From a virus: a stretch of DNA of 38,602 bases. Positions 8,027 to 16,417 of this stretch are shown here, piece after piece. The notes beneath the pieces were generated by a model that worked only from the letters and a program-made list of their open reading frames with translations, ran no database searches and was not told the origin of the DNA. The stretch spans positions 1 to 38,602 of the IMG/VR virus record IMGVR_UViG_3300032236_000882, one strand, 5' to 3'. How positions within the stretch are numbered: position 1 is the first letter of the stretch; each line of letters begins with the position of its first letter. Made by a program: the position numbers and the translations under genes.

Positions 8027-9115
8027 TTATAATATAGCAAAAGTTGGATCTAACGTATACCACCCTTTGTCATTCAAATTGTTGATCTGCTTAAAGATTC
8101 GGTCCATTTGTGCGCCTACATTCTCAAGAGAGTACTTTTCTCTTGTTTTCAGAGCAATTTTTTCTCTATCTAATTGCCATGCAAACTCTACCGCTGTAAC
8201 CCAATCGCCTAATGTCTTGCACCTGAACCCGGTAACCCCATGCTCGATAGTCTCAGAAAAGGCTCCATAATCAGACCCTAGTAATGGAGTACCGCATAAC
8301 ATACCTTCAACACCTGCACCGCCAAAAGGTTCACAGTATTGTGTTGGCATAACCATAGCGTATGCGTTCCTTAGAAGCTCACTACGGGCCAAACCAGTGA
8401 CAGGCTCACGGTACGTCAAGTTAGGTATTTCTGGATCTAGAAATAACTCAGGATAACCAGAACCACACATCACTACCGGCATATCTACATGCCTTGCAAT
8501 CTCTTTTACGGTTTGTAATCCTTTACACTCAATGACTCTTCCAAAATAAAGCAGGTATTTACCTTGCTCATAACTTGGTTTCCAGTCATCTAAGTCATAA
8601 CCCATAGGGCACACCCATTGATATGAGTTGCCTTGCTTTTGTTCCTTGCCTTGATGCCATGACCACCATTGATAAGTCTCATAGATTCTTAAATCTAATC
8701 CGCAATCTGGATAACCTATACCAATTTCCACGTGTTTGGCGAAAGGAAACAAAGTAGCCAAGTCAGCATGAGTAACGCCAAAAGGATGACAAACAATATC
8801 TCCAGGCATAATTCTTTTAGCCAATTCATTTTTTAATCTCGCAGAAAAAGCCCTATAAATATCGGAATCAAGGTTTGCCTCACCGTGAGGTGGTGCTGAA
8901 TTCATTTTAGCTTTTAACTCTTTAAACTCGTCCTTCTTCAATATCACCACATGCTCGGATGCCTGTGATGTTGATCCTTCGTTGCTGTACTCAATGACCT
9001 CATACCCATAGGGGAGCATCATTTTACCAAACCGATATATTCTCCCAGTAAACGCACAGTGACTATATTCTGGAGTTGGAACAGTGTGGAACAGACCTAA
9101 TAAATGCAACTTCAT
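8027..9115 (-). CDS. GT4-type (GT-B) glycosyltransferase, 362 aa
   Basis: The protein has a GT-B layout. The N-terminal half opens [11 protein letters not shown]. The C-terminal nucleotide-sugar domain has [22 protein letters not shown] and the hallmark E-x7-E (E262 and E270 in [11 protein letters not shown]), followed by [15 protein letters not shown]. Retaining glycosyltransferases of family 4 transfer a sugar from an NDP-sugar. I placed the start at 9113-9115 because it overlaps the fibre stop as ATGA; four more codons upstream are open but unnecessary. Direct coupling to the collagen-like fibre suggests the fibre, or host surface sugar, as acceptor. A role in DNA-base modification is less likely because no base hypermodification genes are seen. 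Confidence 0.85.
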   Translation of the reverse strand: MKLHLLGLFHTVPTPEYSHCAFTGRIYRFGKMMLPYGYEVIEYSNEGSTSQASEHVVILKKDEFKELKAKMNSAPPHGEANLDSDIYRAFSARLKNELAKRIMPGDIVCHPFGVTHADLATLFPFAKHVEIGIGYPDCGLDLRIYETYQWWSWHQGKEQKQGNSYQWVCPMGYDLDDWKPSYEQGKYLLYFGRVIECKGLQTVKEIARHVDMPVVMCGSGYPELFLDPEIPNLTYREPVTGLARSELLRNAYAMVMPTQYCEPFGGAGVEGMLCGTPLLGSDYGAFSETIEHGVTGFRCKTLGDWVTAVEFAWQLDREKIALKTREKYSLENVGAQMDRIFKQINNLNDKGWYTLDPTFAIL

Positions 9116-10959
9116 ACAATTTTCCAAGTGCTGCCAGAACTTACAGTTACAACAATTCCAGAGCTAATCGTAACAGGTCCAGCGGAAATACCATTTTGCC
9201 CTGTAGCTATTGTATAACTTATACCAATAGTTTTGGAGTTTACAGTAATTCCATTGCTTGAAATCATAGCAACAGAGGTTAATTCCCCTGTGCTTGGTTT
9301 GTACAAATATTTAGCGTTACTTGTATAAGAGTTTGTAATAGCTCCAGAAGTTGCGGTTACAAATATTGGATATAATGCGGTTGTGGTTGCGGTATCATTA
9401 GAAACAGTTGAATACGGTCCTGTAGCTCCTGTAACGCCTATTCCGGTAGCGCCTGTTACCCCTGTTGCGCCAGTTGTGCCCACGCCAGCGGGTCCTGTAA
9501 CGCCAGTTGCACCCGTTACGCCTATTCCAGAAGCGCCGGTAGCGCCGGTTATTCCAATACCCGTTGCCCCAGTTGCTCCGGTGGTTCCAATACCCGCAAT
9601 TCCGGTTGCTCCAGTTGGGCCAATTTGCGTATACATCACCTGAGATGCGGTAACAATAGCGCATGGTGAAACAGGGTTAACTGGAGAAGTTCCAGCAGGG
9701 AATGTCTGTAGCTGAAGCATTGTGCTATCGCCTGACCACATCAATTGCAAATAATCGCCTGATGTAATCCTTAAAACATAATTGATTGCAAGAATGGTGT
9801 ATCCATTACTTGAACCATGCGCCGATGTAATAGCGTAATAACTATTAGTATCAGCAACGTCAACACCGTTTTGTCTAAGCCATACACTAATATTGTGGAT
9901 CTGTGAATCTGTGTTTACGGCCTGTAGCGAATATTGGATGTTGTAGACACCACCGGAAGAAAACGTGATTCTATTTCCACTAACAATACTGACGCCGTTG
10001 CTATTGGGGTCTGTGTTACTAAGATTTATAGCATAAGCGGTTGTTGTATTAACAAGCGTTTGTGTGGTTGTATCATAGAACGAACCCCAATAACCTAACG
10101 CACCACCAACCCCCGCTGGGCCTGTAGCACCAGTGGGTCCGGTAAATGAAAGGCCAGTTGCGCCAGTAATTCCTTGCAATCCTGTAGCGCCAGTAATACC
10201 AATTCCTGTTGCGCCCGTAGTTCCAATACCAGTAGCGCCTTGTGGGCCTGTTGCTCCGGTAATTCCAATACCTGTAGCTCCTGTAATCCCAATACCCGTT
10301 GCGCCTTGTGGCCCCGTAGCGCCTGTAATACCGATACCTGTTGGACCAGTTGGACCAGATAATCCTTGTGGGCCAACAATCTGGCCAACATTGTTCCAAA
10401 TAAGCGCAGCAGTCCAGATGTACAAATCACCGTTGGAATCGACAATGTAAGCATCATTTACATTGTTTCCGGTAGTTGGAAGTAAACTTGGATTAGCTAC
10501 AGAACCCTTAATGTTAATTGATGTGCCTTGTGGCCCCGTAGCACCTGTAATACCGATACCTGTTGCGCCAGTAATACCTACGCCAGTTGCCCCAGTACTG
10601 CCGGTTAAGCCAGTCGCACCTGTAATCCCGATGCCTGTGGCGCCAGTGGAACCTGTATTTCCAATTAAACCAGTAGCGCCTGTTGCCCCAGGGATTGTTG
10701 AAGCGGGGCCAGTCGCGCCTGTAACACCAATTGATCCAGTCGGCCCCGTAGAACCTGGTGGACCAGGAACAGTAGAAGTAGGACCAGTAGCGCCAACAGA
10801 GCCAGAAGAATAAGGTAAAAGGTTCCATTTAGTAGAGCCATCACCCACTTTAAATTTATGGGTATCAGTTTCAACACCCATTTCTCCGGATGCAAGCGTT
10901 GGGTTAGCCGTAGACCATTCAGACGCTAGACCTCTTCTCAACTGAATTTGAACCGTCAT
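9112..10959 (-). CDS. Collagen-like tail fibre with Mtd-type N-terminus and C1q-like domain, 615 aa
   Basis: Residues 1-50 ([33 protein letters not shown]) match the small beta domain at the N-terminus of phage receptor-binding proteins such as major tropism determinant. Three collagen-like Gly-X-Y blocks follow at about 56-147, 197-285 and 448-515, with Thr very frequent in the Y position (GITGATG, GPTGPTG). They flank a small domain (148-196, [16 protein letters not shown]) and a jelly-roll C1q/BclA-like domain (about 288-445). Residues 516-615 are homologous to the C-terminus of the 16418-17455 fibre. Collagen triple helices are made by trimers, so this is likely a trimeric receptor-binding fibre. 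Thr-rich triplets are the O-glycosylation sites in bacterial collagen-like proteins. Confidence 0.88.
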   Translation of the reverse strand: MTVQIQLRRGLASEWSTANPTLASGEMGVETDTHKFKVGDGSTKWNLLPYSSGSVGATGPTSTVPGPPGSTGPTGSIGVTGATGPASTIPGATGATGLIGNTGSTGATGIGITGATGLTGSTGATGVGITGATGIGITGATGPQGTSINIKGSVANPSLLPTTGNNVNDAYIVDSNGDLYIWTAALIWNNVGQIVGPQGLSGPTGPTGIGITGATGPQGATGIGITGATGIGITGATGPQGATGIGTTGATGIGITGATGLQGITGATGLSFTGPTGATGPAGVGGALGYWGSFYDTTTQTLVNTTTAYAINLSNTDPNSNGVSIVSGNRITFSSGGVYNIQYSLQAVNTDSQIHNISVWLRQNGVDVADTNSYYAITSAHGSSNGYTILAINYVLRITSGDYLQLMWSGDSTMLQLQTFPAGTSPVNPVSPCAIVTASQVMYTQIGPTGATGIAGIGTTGATGATGIGITGATGASGIGVTGATGVTGPAGVGTTGATGVTGATGIGVTGATGPYSTVSNDTATTTALYPIFVTATSGAITNSYTSNAKYLYKPSTGELTSVAMISSNGITVNSKTIGISYTIATGQNGISAGPVTISSGIVVTVSSGSTWKIV

Positions 10960-11168
10960 ACTGGTTTCCCGCTAGTAACTACTGAACCTCCATTTATTGC
11001 GGTTACAGAACCACCGTAGACTGAACTAGGCGTTCCACCGTCAATAACAGGGCTTCCCTGATAACTTAATTGATCTTGAACTTGTTGAAACCATTGCGTC
11101 CATGCAAGCGCCATCTGACCATTCTGTGATAATGGAGAAGATCGAAACGGTGGCTGTTGAAATGCCAT
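10956..11168 (-). CDS. Small virion-associated protein, 70 aa
   Basis: The protein opens with [19 protein letters not shown], then [12 protein letters not shown], and ends in a Gly/Ser-rich tail. Phage proteins with this opening are common between tail-hub and fibre genes and may be fibre adaptors. The function is not established. It overlaps the fibre gene by ATGA (10956-10959) and shares base 11168 with the gp10-like stop (TAATG), so all three are translated together. Confidence 0.65.
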   Translation of the reverse strand: MAFQQPPFRSSPLSQNGQMALAWTQWFQQVQDQLSYQGSPVIDGGTPSSVYGGSVTAINGGSVVTSGKPV

Positions 11169-12952
11169 TACTTTTGCGCCTCTGTCGCATAAGCTGCTGC
11201 ACTCATCAGAACCACTTTAACTGGATCTGAAATGCGGAACTTGAACACATAGTTTCTTGATACTCCAAGCCTTCTCCATTCTGCGCGCTTTAAGAACTCA
11301 CCCTGATCACCAAAGTTAGTCCACATTTCCATGCCCCACGTAAAACCACCGTCCCTTGATACTTGTAGCATCACTTGTGGATTTTGCCCCTGACCACCTG
11401 ACGTACCTACACCTTGTTCCATATCAAGACGCAATCTATAGATGTGCAACTTGTTGAAACTGTCACCTTTAAAAAAATGCGGGGTTATTAGCTCCCGCAC
11501 AATGGGAAACCCATTATCCGTGTATTGAGTCGGATCTAATGCGTAGATATTGCCGTTCCGGTAATCCGTGACAATATTTTGATAATTAAACTGAGTACCT
11601 TTGTTGCCGTAGTGCCTTGTATCGTTGTAACTGACCAGTTGGCTCCACATGTTCGATGTAGCATCAAACAACCATGTAATACCGGCGGTTTGGAAGCTGA
11701 TTTGATAAAATTCATGTCCATTTTGACGGTATCCAAAGGCTACAGCGTCACCAGGATCCTCATAACTGCTAAACAGATAATCAAGATCAGGAGGTGAAAC
11801 AACAACAGGCAAGTAGTTTTGAATGGTAACTACTGAGATTCCGCCTCGTCTTGCTCTGGCCAGAAAGTACATGGAGCCATTGACTCTAGCAATTGTCCAA
11901 GGCGACACCACGCCGAAATCATTCGGAGAGCCAGAAATACGCAAATAAGGAAAAGGATAAGCACCAACATCTTGCCAATATTCGTAAGAGATTACACCCA
12001 AAAGCGCTAAGTTACCGTTATCAATGGCAATAGCACTCAAATTATCGGTATAGGCTTCCTTAGAGGCAAAATTTAAAGCGTTCCAAGTGAAAGCGTCATA
12101 TTGGTTAGATATGTAAAATTGTCGCGTATCGGGCTTATTTACAATAAAATAGGAATCGTTGAAGACAACCGTAGTACCACCAGGAAACCCTGCATCTGTA
12201 ATCTGCCTAAAGTTATTAACAACCTTTAGGTTTCCGCTTGTGATTGCGCTTGTTGTTGCTGTGAACTGCCATTGATTAGCATTGCATACTGTGCCGGTTC
12301 CTGGTGTTGGCCCTGTGGCCATAAAGATTGTACCAACGGTATTGGTTGCAGCCCCTACTAGCGTGAAATCTGATGTGCCAATCGTTTCAATTCTGTAAGT
12401 AGAATTAGCAACCATAGCAGTTGCTAAACTAGTGATCATTTGAACAGTATAAGTACCATCAGCTAATGTTCCGCTTTGAACATCAATTTCAACAGAATCA
12501 CCCGTGTGTCTGTTGGTGGTGTTTTCTGTAACCGTTACTGTAGTACCTGATTGCGAATAAACTAAATCAGGTGTTGTTTCTTGATAAACATAACCATATT
12601 CACCATCAACAATCATAATCTGTGAGGCATTGTCAGACATGCTGACGTTGCCGGAATTGGTCAGTAACTCTCCCACCCTTGTTACGGTCCAGTTAGCATC
12701 AATTTCATACACATCAGCGCCTGCAACCGCTAACATAAAGTCAGAAGGTTGATACCACCAGATACCTCTAATAGGGTAAATGCCTACATTAGCTTGAAGA
12801 GTTAGACCAGGAGTTCCATAAGCGACAAGACGAGACTTATCCGCCTCTGCCTTGACCTCCATATAGATATTTTGACGTTTCTGAGCCGTTACAGCACGAG
12901 ATTTGCCTGAAATGCCTGGGCCAAGAATAGGAAGTTGCATAGTTGCTGGCAT
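11168..12952 (-). CDS. P22 gp10-like packaged DNA stabilisation / tail hub protein, 594 aa
   Basis: The start MQLPILGPGISGKSRAVTAQK and the following beta-rich repeats with many aromatic residues (IRGIWWYQPSDFMLAVAGADVYEI; PYLRISGSPNDFGVVSPW) fit the phage stabilisation (gp10) family. In P22, gp10 assembles below gp4 as the tail hub, closes the portal channel after packaging and carries the tailspike and needle. The length is somewhat above P22 gp10 (472 residues). The ATG is preceded by a GGAGG SD that overlaps the divergent HNH promoter. On the late transcript it is separated from the gp4-like gene by the antisense HNH gene. Confidence 0.82.
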   Translation of the reverse strand: MPATMQLPILGPGISGKSRAVTAQKRQNIYMEVKAEADKSRLVAYGTPGLTLQANVGIYPIRGIWWYQPSDFMLAVAGADVYEIDANWTVTRVGELLTNSGNVSMSDNASQIMIVDGEYGYVYQETTPDLVYSQSGTTVTVTENTTNRHTGDSVEIDVQSGTLADGTYTVQMITSLATAMVANSTYRIETIGTSDFTLVGAATNTVGTIFMATGPTPGTGTVCNANQWQFTATTSAITSGNLKVVNNFRQITDAGFPGGTTVVFNDSYFIVNKPDTRQFYISNQYDAFTWNALNFASKEAYTDNLSAIAIDNGNLALLGVISYEYWQDVGAYPFPYLRISGSPNDFGVVSPWTIARVNGSMYFLARARRGGISVVTIQNYLPVVVSPPDLDYLFSSYEDPGDAVAFGYRQNGHEFYQISFQTAGITWLFDATSNMWSQLVSYNDTRHYGNKGTQFNYQNIVTDYRNGNIYALDPTQYTDNGFPIVRELITPHFFKGDSFNKLHIYRLRLDMEQGVGTSGGQGQNPQVMLQVSRDGGFTWGMEMWTNFGDQGEFLKRAEWRRLGVSRNYVFKFRISDPVKVVLMSAAAYATEAQK

Positions 12953-12980
12953 TAGACAAATCCTCCGTTAATGTTATACT
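12952..12980 (+). promoter_or_regulatory. Sigma70-type promoter for the HNH gene
   Basis: TTAGAC (12952-12957), a 17-bp spacer, and TATACT (12975-12980). Transcription would begin near 12987, only 10-22 bases before the possible HNH start codons. The -35 box overlaps the start codon of the gp10-like gene, and the spacer contains its SD on the other strand. Confidence 0.55.
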
Positions 12981-13008
12981 TTACATACAACATTTTATGG
13001 ATCTTGTC

Positions 13009-13512
13009 ATGAAATTGATTCCAAATCTTGATTTTCCTTATTACGCTACAGAGGACGGAAAAATTATTAGCCACAAGTTGAAACGCCCGCTTGCTACAGT
13101 TTTGAATAAAGGCTACGAAGCAATTGAAGTTCGCAAAGATGGAGAACGGTTGTACACAAGAGTTCATAGGCTTGTTTGTCTTGCTTATCATGGAGAGCCA
13201 CCAACTTCCAATCATTGTGTAAACCATAAAGACGGAAATAAACTCAATAATAAACCAGATAATCTTGAATGGGTTACACCATCCGAAAATTCTCAACATT
13301 TTTATGACGAACTTAACGGAAAAGCCTTGCGCCCAAGAGGACACAATAATCATTGGAGAGCTAATTATACTGATGAAGAAGTCAGAACAATTAGAAAATT
13401 TCATAAAGAAGGTATTGGCTACCATAAAATACGAAATTTAATGGGTAACAAAACCTCTTGGGTGGCAATCCAAATGTTAATTAAAGGCAAAACATATACA
13501 CACGTACTATAA
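13009..13512 (+). CDS. HNH homing endonuclease (free-standing), 167 aa
   Basis: The protein begins MKLIPNLDFPYYATEDGKIISH, then RVHRLVCLAYHG, followed by the HNH core NHCVNHKDGNKLNNKPDNLEWVTPSEN, which is the HNH_3 type. A C-terminal helix-turn-helix-like segment (YTDEEVRTIRKFHKEGIGYHKIRNLMG) is the usual DNA-binding part. Such enzymes nick or cut intron-less or homologous sites and copy their own gene. It is the only gene on this strand within the 31-kb late arm. It inserts cleanly between the gp4-like and gp10-like genes, ending four bases before the gp4-like stop. In-frame starts also exist at 12997 and 12943; the last lies upstream of the predicted promoter's TSS. Confidence 0.88.
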   Translation: MKLIPNLDFPYYATEDGKIISHKLKRPLATVLNKGYEAIEVRKDGERLYTRVHRLVCLAYHGEPPTSNHCVNHKDGNKLNNKPDNLEWVTPSENSQHFYDELNGKALRPRGHNNHWRANYTDEEVRTIRKFHKEGIGYHKIRNLMGNKTSWVAIQMLIKGKTYTHVL

Positions 13513-13516
13513 TATT

Positions 13517-14632
13517 TCATCGGCCATATCCGTCCGAAAATATATTGTATCTCAATTGTGACGTATTCATCAGCGCCACATCCGTTCTAAGGGTATTAGT
13601 TCTCTGATTCATGCGCTTTAAACGCATTAAAGCTGACGTACCCAAAGCAACGGTTGTGGGTCTAATATCAAACTGATATTCCTCTGCAATGCGAGTTGCT
13701 AGATTGAACACAATTGCTTCCCAATAGCCTGGTGGGAGCTGAATTGGATCAGAAGGATCTAGGATAATGCTAAAAGGCTTCCAGCTTGTAAGTGTAATTG
13801 TGCCGGGTGCAGTAGATGCGCCGTTATTAGCGTAAAGCGGATAAATGTAACACTCAGCTATAGGGAAACTTGGTTGATAATACAAGTAACCGGGGAAATT
13901 GGTCTGAAGCGTTTTAAGCCTGATTGCGTTATAGTCATCATACCCAATAACCTGCATGGGGTAATCAACAGGAATTGACCCATTAGTCAGTGTTAAATAA
14001 GCGTCTACAATCTTTGATGGCCTGACTGTGTTCCAAAGACCACCGATTCCTATAGTGTATGGGTTCTGAGCAGCTATAAGCGGAAAAGTCTCACGCTTAA
14101 CCTCATACAGCATCAATTCATCTAGTGACCATGAATCCAACATTCTGTTGAGTGATTCTAGGCCATCTTTCAATTCTGATGCGGTCAAATCAACGTCAAC
14201 CGCTGAAACCTGTATTAGCCTCATAGCGGCACGAATAATATCGTAGCCTGTGTAGAGCTGTCCTACATTGTTTGTTGTTCTAGTGGCAATAGGAGCCGGA
14301 TTAACAGCGCCCCAAATAGCAGGATCATCCTGCCAGAGCTCTTGATTAAGTTCCCATACAGAACCAGGTAAGGAAAATATATCAACAATCTTTTGCCCGT
14401 GAGATAGATTACCTCCAGCAATGAACATATCATATGTGGTTGAGTTATCTACATAAAAAGTCAGTTGATTGTCAGTAATTTTTAACGGTTCGGTTAAAGG
14501 TGTTGTAAGCCCTGCATCTTCATAAACAACCGCAACAGAACTGGTCCCACCGATAAACACTTGTGCAACTGCATCACCTAGAGTCGCACCAACTGGAGGT
14601 ATAAAGGTAATCTGGAAAAGTTCTGATGCCAT
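13517..14632 (-). CDS. P22 gp4-like tail accessory / head-completion protein with extra N-terminal domain, 371 aa
   Basis: From about residue 125 on, the sequence has the gp4-family helices (YDIIRAAMRLIQV, LTASELKDGLESLNRMLDSW) and later PSFPIAECYIYPLY and QLPPGYWEAIVFNLATRIAEEY. In P22, gp4 (166 residues) forms a ring under the portal and completes the head. The first 110 residues here (QVFIGGTSSVAVVYEDAGLT, YVDNSTTYDMFIAGG) look like a beta-sandwich found in fibre and baseplate proteins, and I take this as an added domain. It is the first of the tail-module genes after the fibre cluster. The antisense HNH gene begins four bases past its stop. Confidence 0.78.
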   Translation of the reverse strand: MASELFQITFIPPVGATLGDAVAQVFIGGTSSVAVVYEDAGLTTPLTEPLKITDNQLTFYVDNSTTYDMFIAGGNLSHGQKIVDIFSLPGSVWELNQELWQDDPAIWGAVNPAPIATRTTNNVGQLYTGYDIIRAAMRLIQVSAVDVDLTASELKDGLESLNRMLDSWSLDELMLYEVKRETFPLIAAQNPYTIGIGGLWNTVRPSKIVDAYLTLTNGSIPVDYPMQVIGYDDYNAIRLKTLQTNFPGYLYYQPSFPIAECYIYPLYANNGASTAPGTITLTSWKPFSIILDPSDPIQLPPGYWEAIVFNLATRIAEEYQFDIRPTTVALGTSALMRLKRMNQRTNTLRTDVALMNTSQLRYNIFSDGYGR

Positions 14633-14638
14633 AATTAT

Positions 14639-15145
14639 TTATTCGTAAAGAATGTTGATTGAGCCAGCGTCAAAGGTGTCTGTGCCGTTTACTGTGGTCA
14701 GGGCTATGCGGTCTAGAGTTCCTGATAAAGAAACAGCTCCACCACCAGTTGCAACGCTTGTTCCGGTGGTTTTTACGGAATGGCTAGATACCCACAAATT
14801 TGACCCGACGAGTTCTAAGCGCATCGCCCCGCTTATGGCGTTAGCTGCTCCAGCAGATCTAATAATAAAGCCCGCCGTTGAAGATGCTGTAGCTGTAGTG
14901 TTTGAACCATTGAATTCACCACCAGTTGATACATATGAAGTAGTCTGAATAGACCCAGAACCAATTTGAACTATTGGAGTGCTTGTGCCGCTCGTGCTTA
15001 CTTCATTAAACATCATAGTTATTCGCTTAACGCCAGCCGGAATACCCGTGAACGTAATGATCGTGCCAGACGTAGTAGCCTGAGCCGTTCCAGAGTTAAT
15101 AACCCCAACAGTGCTTACATTAGATCCATCAAGCGTAATGCTCAT
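14639..15145 (-). CDS. Beta-rich structural protein, 168 aa
   Basis: I do not recognise a named family. The sequence is Ser/Thr/Gly-rich with alternating apolar residues (TSGTIITFTGIPAGVKRITMMFNEVS; LELVGSNLWVSSHSVKTTG), typical of a beta-sandwich virion protein or fibre tip. The ITFTGIPAGVKRIT phrase is common in phage fibre-region proteins. It overlaps the stop/start of the upstream 142-aa gene by ATGA (15142-15145). Confidence 0.7.
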   Translation of the reverse strand: MSITLDGSNVSTVGVINSGTAQATTSGTIITFTGIPAGVKRITMMFNEVSTSGTSTPIVQIGSGSIQTTSYVSTGGEFNGSNTTATASSTAGFIIRSAGAANAISGAMRLELVGSNLWVSSHSVKTTGTSVATGGGAVSLSGTLDRIALTTVNGTDTFDAGSINILYE

Positions 15146-15570
15146 TTGTTCGCCTCAATCGCAGCGTTAACCGGAGCCACAGACGCAACAAGAGCCGTAG
15201 TATCTGCACTGGCTGTGATCGCGCTACGAGCCGTGTCAATCAATGCAATCCAGTCAGCGTCACTCAGCACGTTGTCGAGTCCGATTGAAGCGTTGGTGAA
15301 CCTGTGCTGGGCTTCTGCTTTGGCTAGAGAGTTGAGATTAGCCGTTGCAATCGCTTTGGCCTTGGTGAGATCGACTGATACCGCACCGTCAGCTAGAACC
15401 CACGCATCGAAGAACGCGCTGTCATCGCCCTGTGGAAGCGTTGAATCGTCAACGATGATTGCCCCAGCTGGAGCGTCTTTAGCCAGTACGTCAGCGATTG
15501 GAAGTTCGCCAGTAGGAACGCACACCGCGACATTGTTGTTTGGGGTCGAATAGATGATTACTTGAGTCAT
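15142..15570 (-). CDS. Tail fibre assembly / chaperone-like protein, 142 aa
   Basis: The C-terminal part has AFFDAWVLADGAVSVDLTKAKAIATANLN, like the conserved segment of phage tail-assembly (APC-type) proteins. A helical Ala-rich stretch follows. The N-terminus VIIYSTPNNNVAVCVPTG is also common in such proteins. It would assist folding or attachment of a neighbouring fibre, but similar proteins are also structural. The gene is visibly richer in G+C than its neighbours, with many CG dinucleotides, which hints at separate acquisition. Confidence 0.58.
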   Translation of the reverse strand: MTQVIIYSTPNNNVAVCVPTGELPIADVLAKDAPAGAIIVDDSTLPQGDDSAFFDAWVLADGAVSVDLTKAKAIATANLNSLAKAEAQHRFTNASIGLDNVLSDADWIALIDTARSAITASADTTALVASVAPVNAAIEANK

Positions 15571-15582
15571 TTGTTTGTCCTG

Positions 15583-15987
15583 TTAGTTTCCGAATACTGA
15601 GACATAGCAATCGTATGGGTCAACTCCAGCACTGGCAGTTGTATAGATTCCTACTTGACATAATGATGTGGTGTTTGCCGTTCCAACCCCACTGGCATTT
15701 CTTCCATTTGTAATTAAAGTAACTTGATTGGACATACTAAATACACTGTAATTGGCGTCTGTTGTCGCCGTTGTAAAATTTATCTGAAATGCCCCAGTTC
15801 CAACCCTAGTAATACTGCTGACGTTGTATTGCGCCCTAACCGTAATAGCCGAAGCCACATACCCAAAATTAACCCAAGCCAGCGCATTAGTTGTGACGCC
15901 ATTACTCTGGACTTTTAAAACACCTGACCCGTCCGCAGTCGATACGATTGCGCTAGAAGAGGTTGAAGCATTAACTGTACATACCAT
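15583..15987 (-). CDS. Fibre-type knob protein, paralogue of the next gene, 134 aa
   Basis: The core NALAWVNFGY, AQYNVSSITRVGTGAFQINFTTATTDANYSV parallels the 135-aa product of 16001-16408 (CRAWVNFN, ASFNVSSITVVSTGTYTVNFATAMSDTNYNL). This WVNFN...FNVSSI domain occurs often in phage tail fibres as a small beta knob. The protein has no anchor domain of its own and so probably attaches to a longer fibre. Both proteins end in an aromatic YISVF/YVSVF strand. Confidence 0.72.
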   Translation of the reverse strand: MVCTVNASTSSSAIVSTADGSGVLKVQSNGVTTNALAWVNFGYVASAITVRAQYNVSSITRVGTGAFQINFTTATTDANYSVFSMSNQVTLITNGRNASGVGTANTTSLCQVGIYTTASAGVDPYDCYVSVFGN

Positions 15988-16000
15988 TTTTATTTACCTC

Positions 16001-16408
16001 TTAGCGGAATACTGAGATATAGTTATAAGGTAACGATGCGGGAGCACCAGTTGCTGCGTTTGTGGTTATAACCCCAACAGCGCCAGTAGTTAATGTGTTT
16101 GGTACTCCAACGGAAGAAGCTCCTAAAGCAATAACTCCACCAATCGATGCTTGGTTTAAGGTAGACATTCCCACCAAATTGTAGTTTGTGTCCGACATAG
16201 CCGTAGCGAAATTGACCGTGTAAGTTCCAGTTGAAACAACAGTGATTGAACTTACATTAAAAGACGCCCTAATTGCTCCGGTGCTATTAAAATTCACCCA
16301 CGCCCTGCAAAGCGTCCCTATCTGAGTGCTATTACCATCATAAAATAACGGTGGTGTTCCCGCTGTTGAAGATTGAACACCATCTACATACACATTGCCG
16401 TATGCCAT
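16001..16408 (-). CDS. Fibre-type knob protein, paralogue of the preceding gene, 135 aa
   Basis: Same domain as the 134-aa neighbour at 15583-15987, differing mainly in the N-terminal 30 residues (MAYGNVYVDGVQSSTAG). Motif order: CRAWVNFNSTGAIRASFNVSSIT, then YTVNFATAMSDTNYNL, then a Gly/Thr/Ala-rich loop and LPYNYISVFR. An SD (AAGAGG) precedes the ATG. Tandem paralogues with divergent loops suggest duplication in the host-recognition region. Confidence 0.75.
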   Translation of the reverse strand: MAYGNVYVDGVQSSTAGTPPLFYDGNSTQIGTLCRAWVNFNSTGAIRASFNVSSITVVSTGTYTVNFATAMSDTNYNLVGMSTLNQASIGGVIALGASSVGVPNTLTTGAVGVITTNAATGAPASLPYNYISVFR

Positions 16409-16417
16409 ATAAACCTC

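Noticed and set aside
9383-10813. Long plus-strand ORFs rich in PVAPVIP-type repeats opposite the collagen-like fibre
   Set aside because: They are the antisense image of Gly-X-Thr codons. They have no ribosome-binding sites or promoters, and the minus-strand frame has clear domains.
12952-13425. Minus-strand ORF of 157 codons opposite the HNH gene
   Set aside because: No SD and an implausible composition. The plus-strand frame has an intact HNH motif set and promoter.
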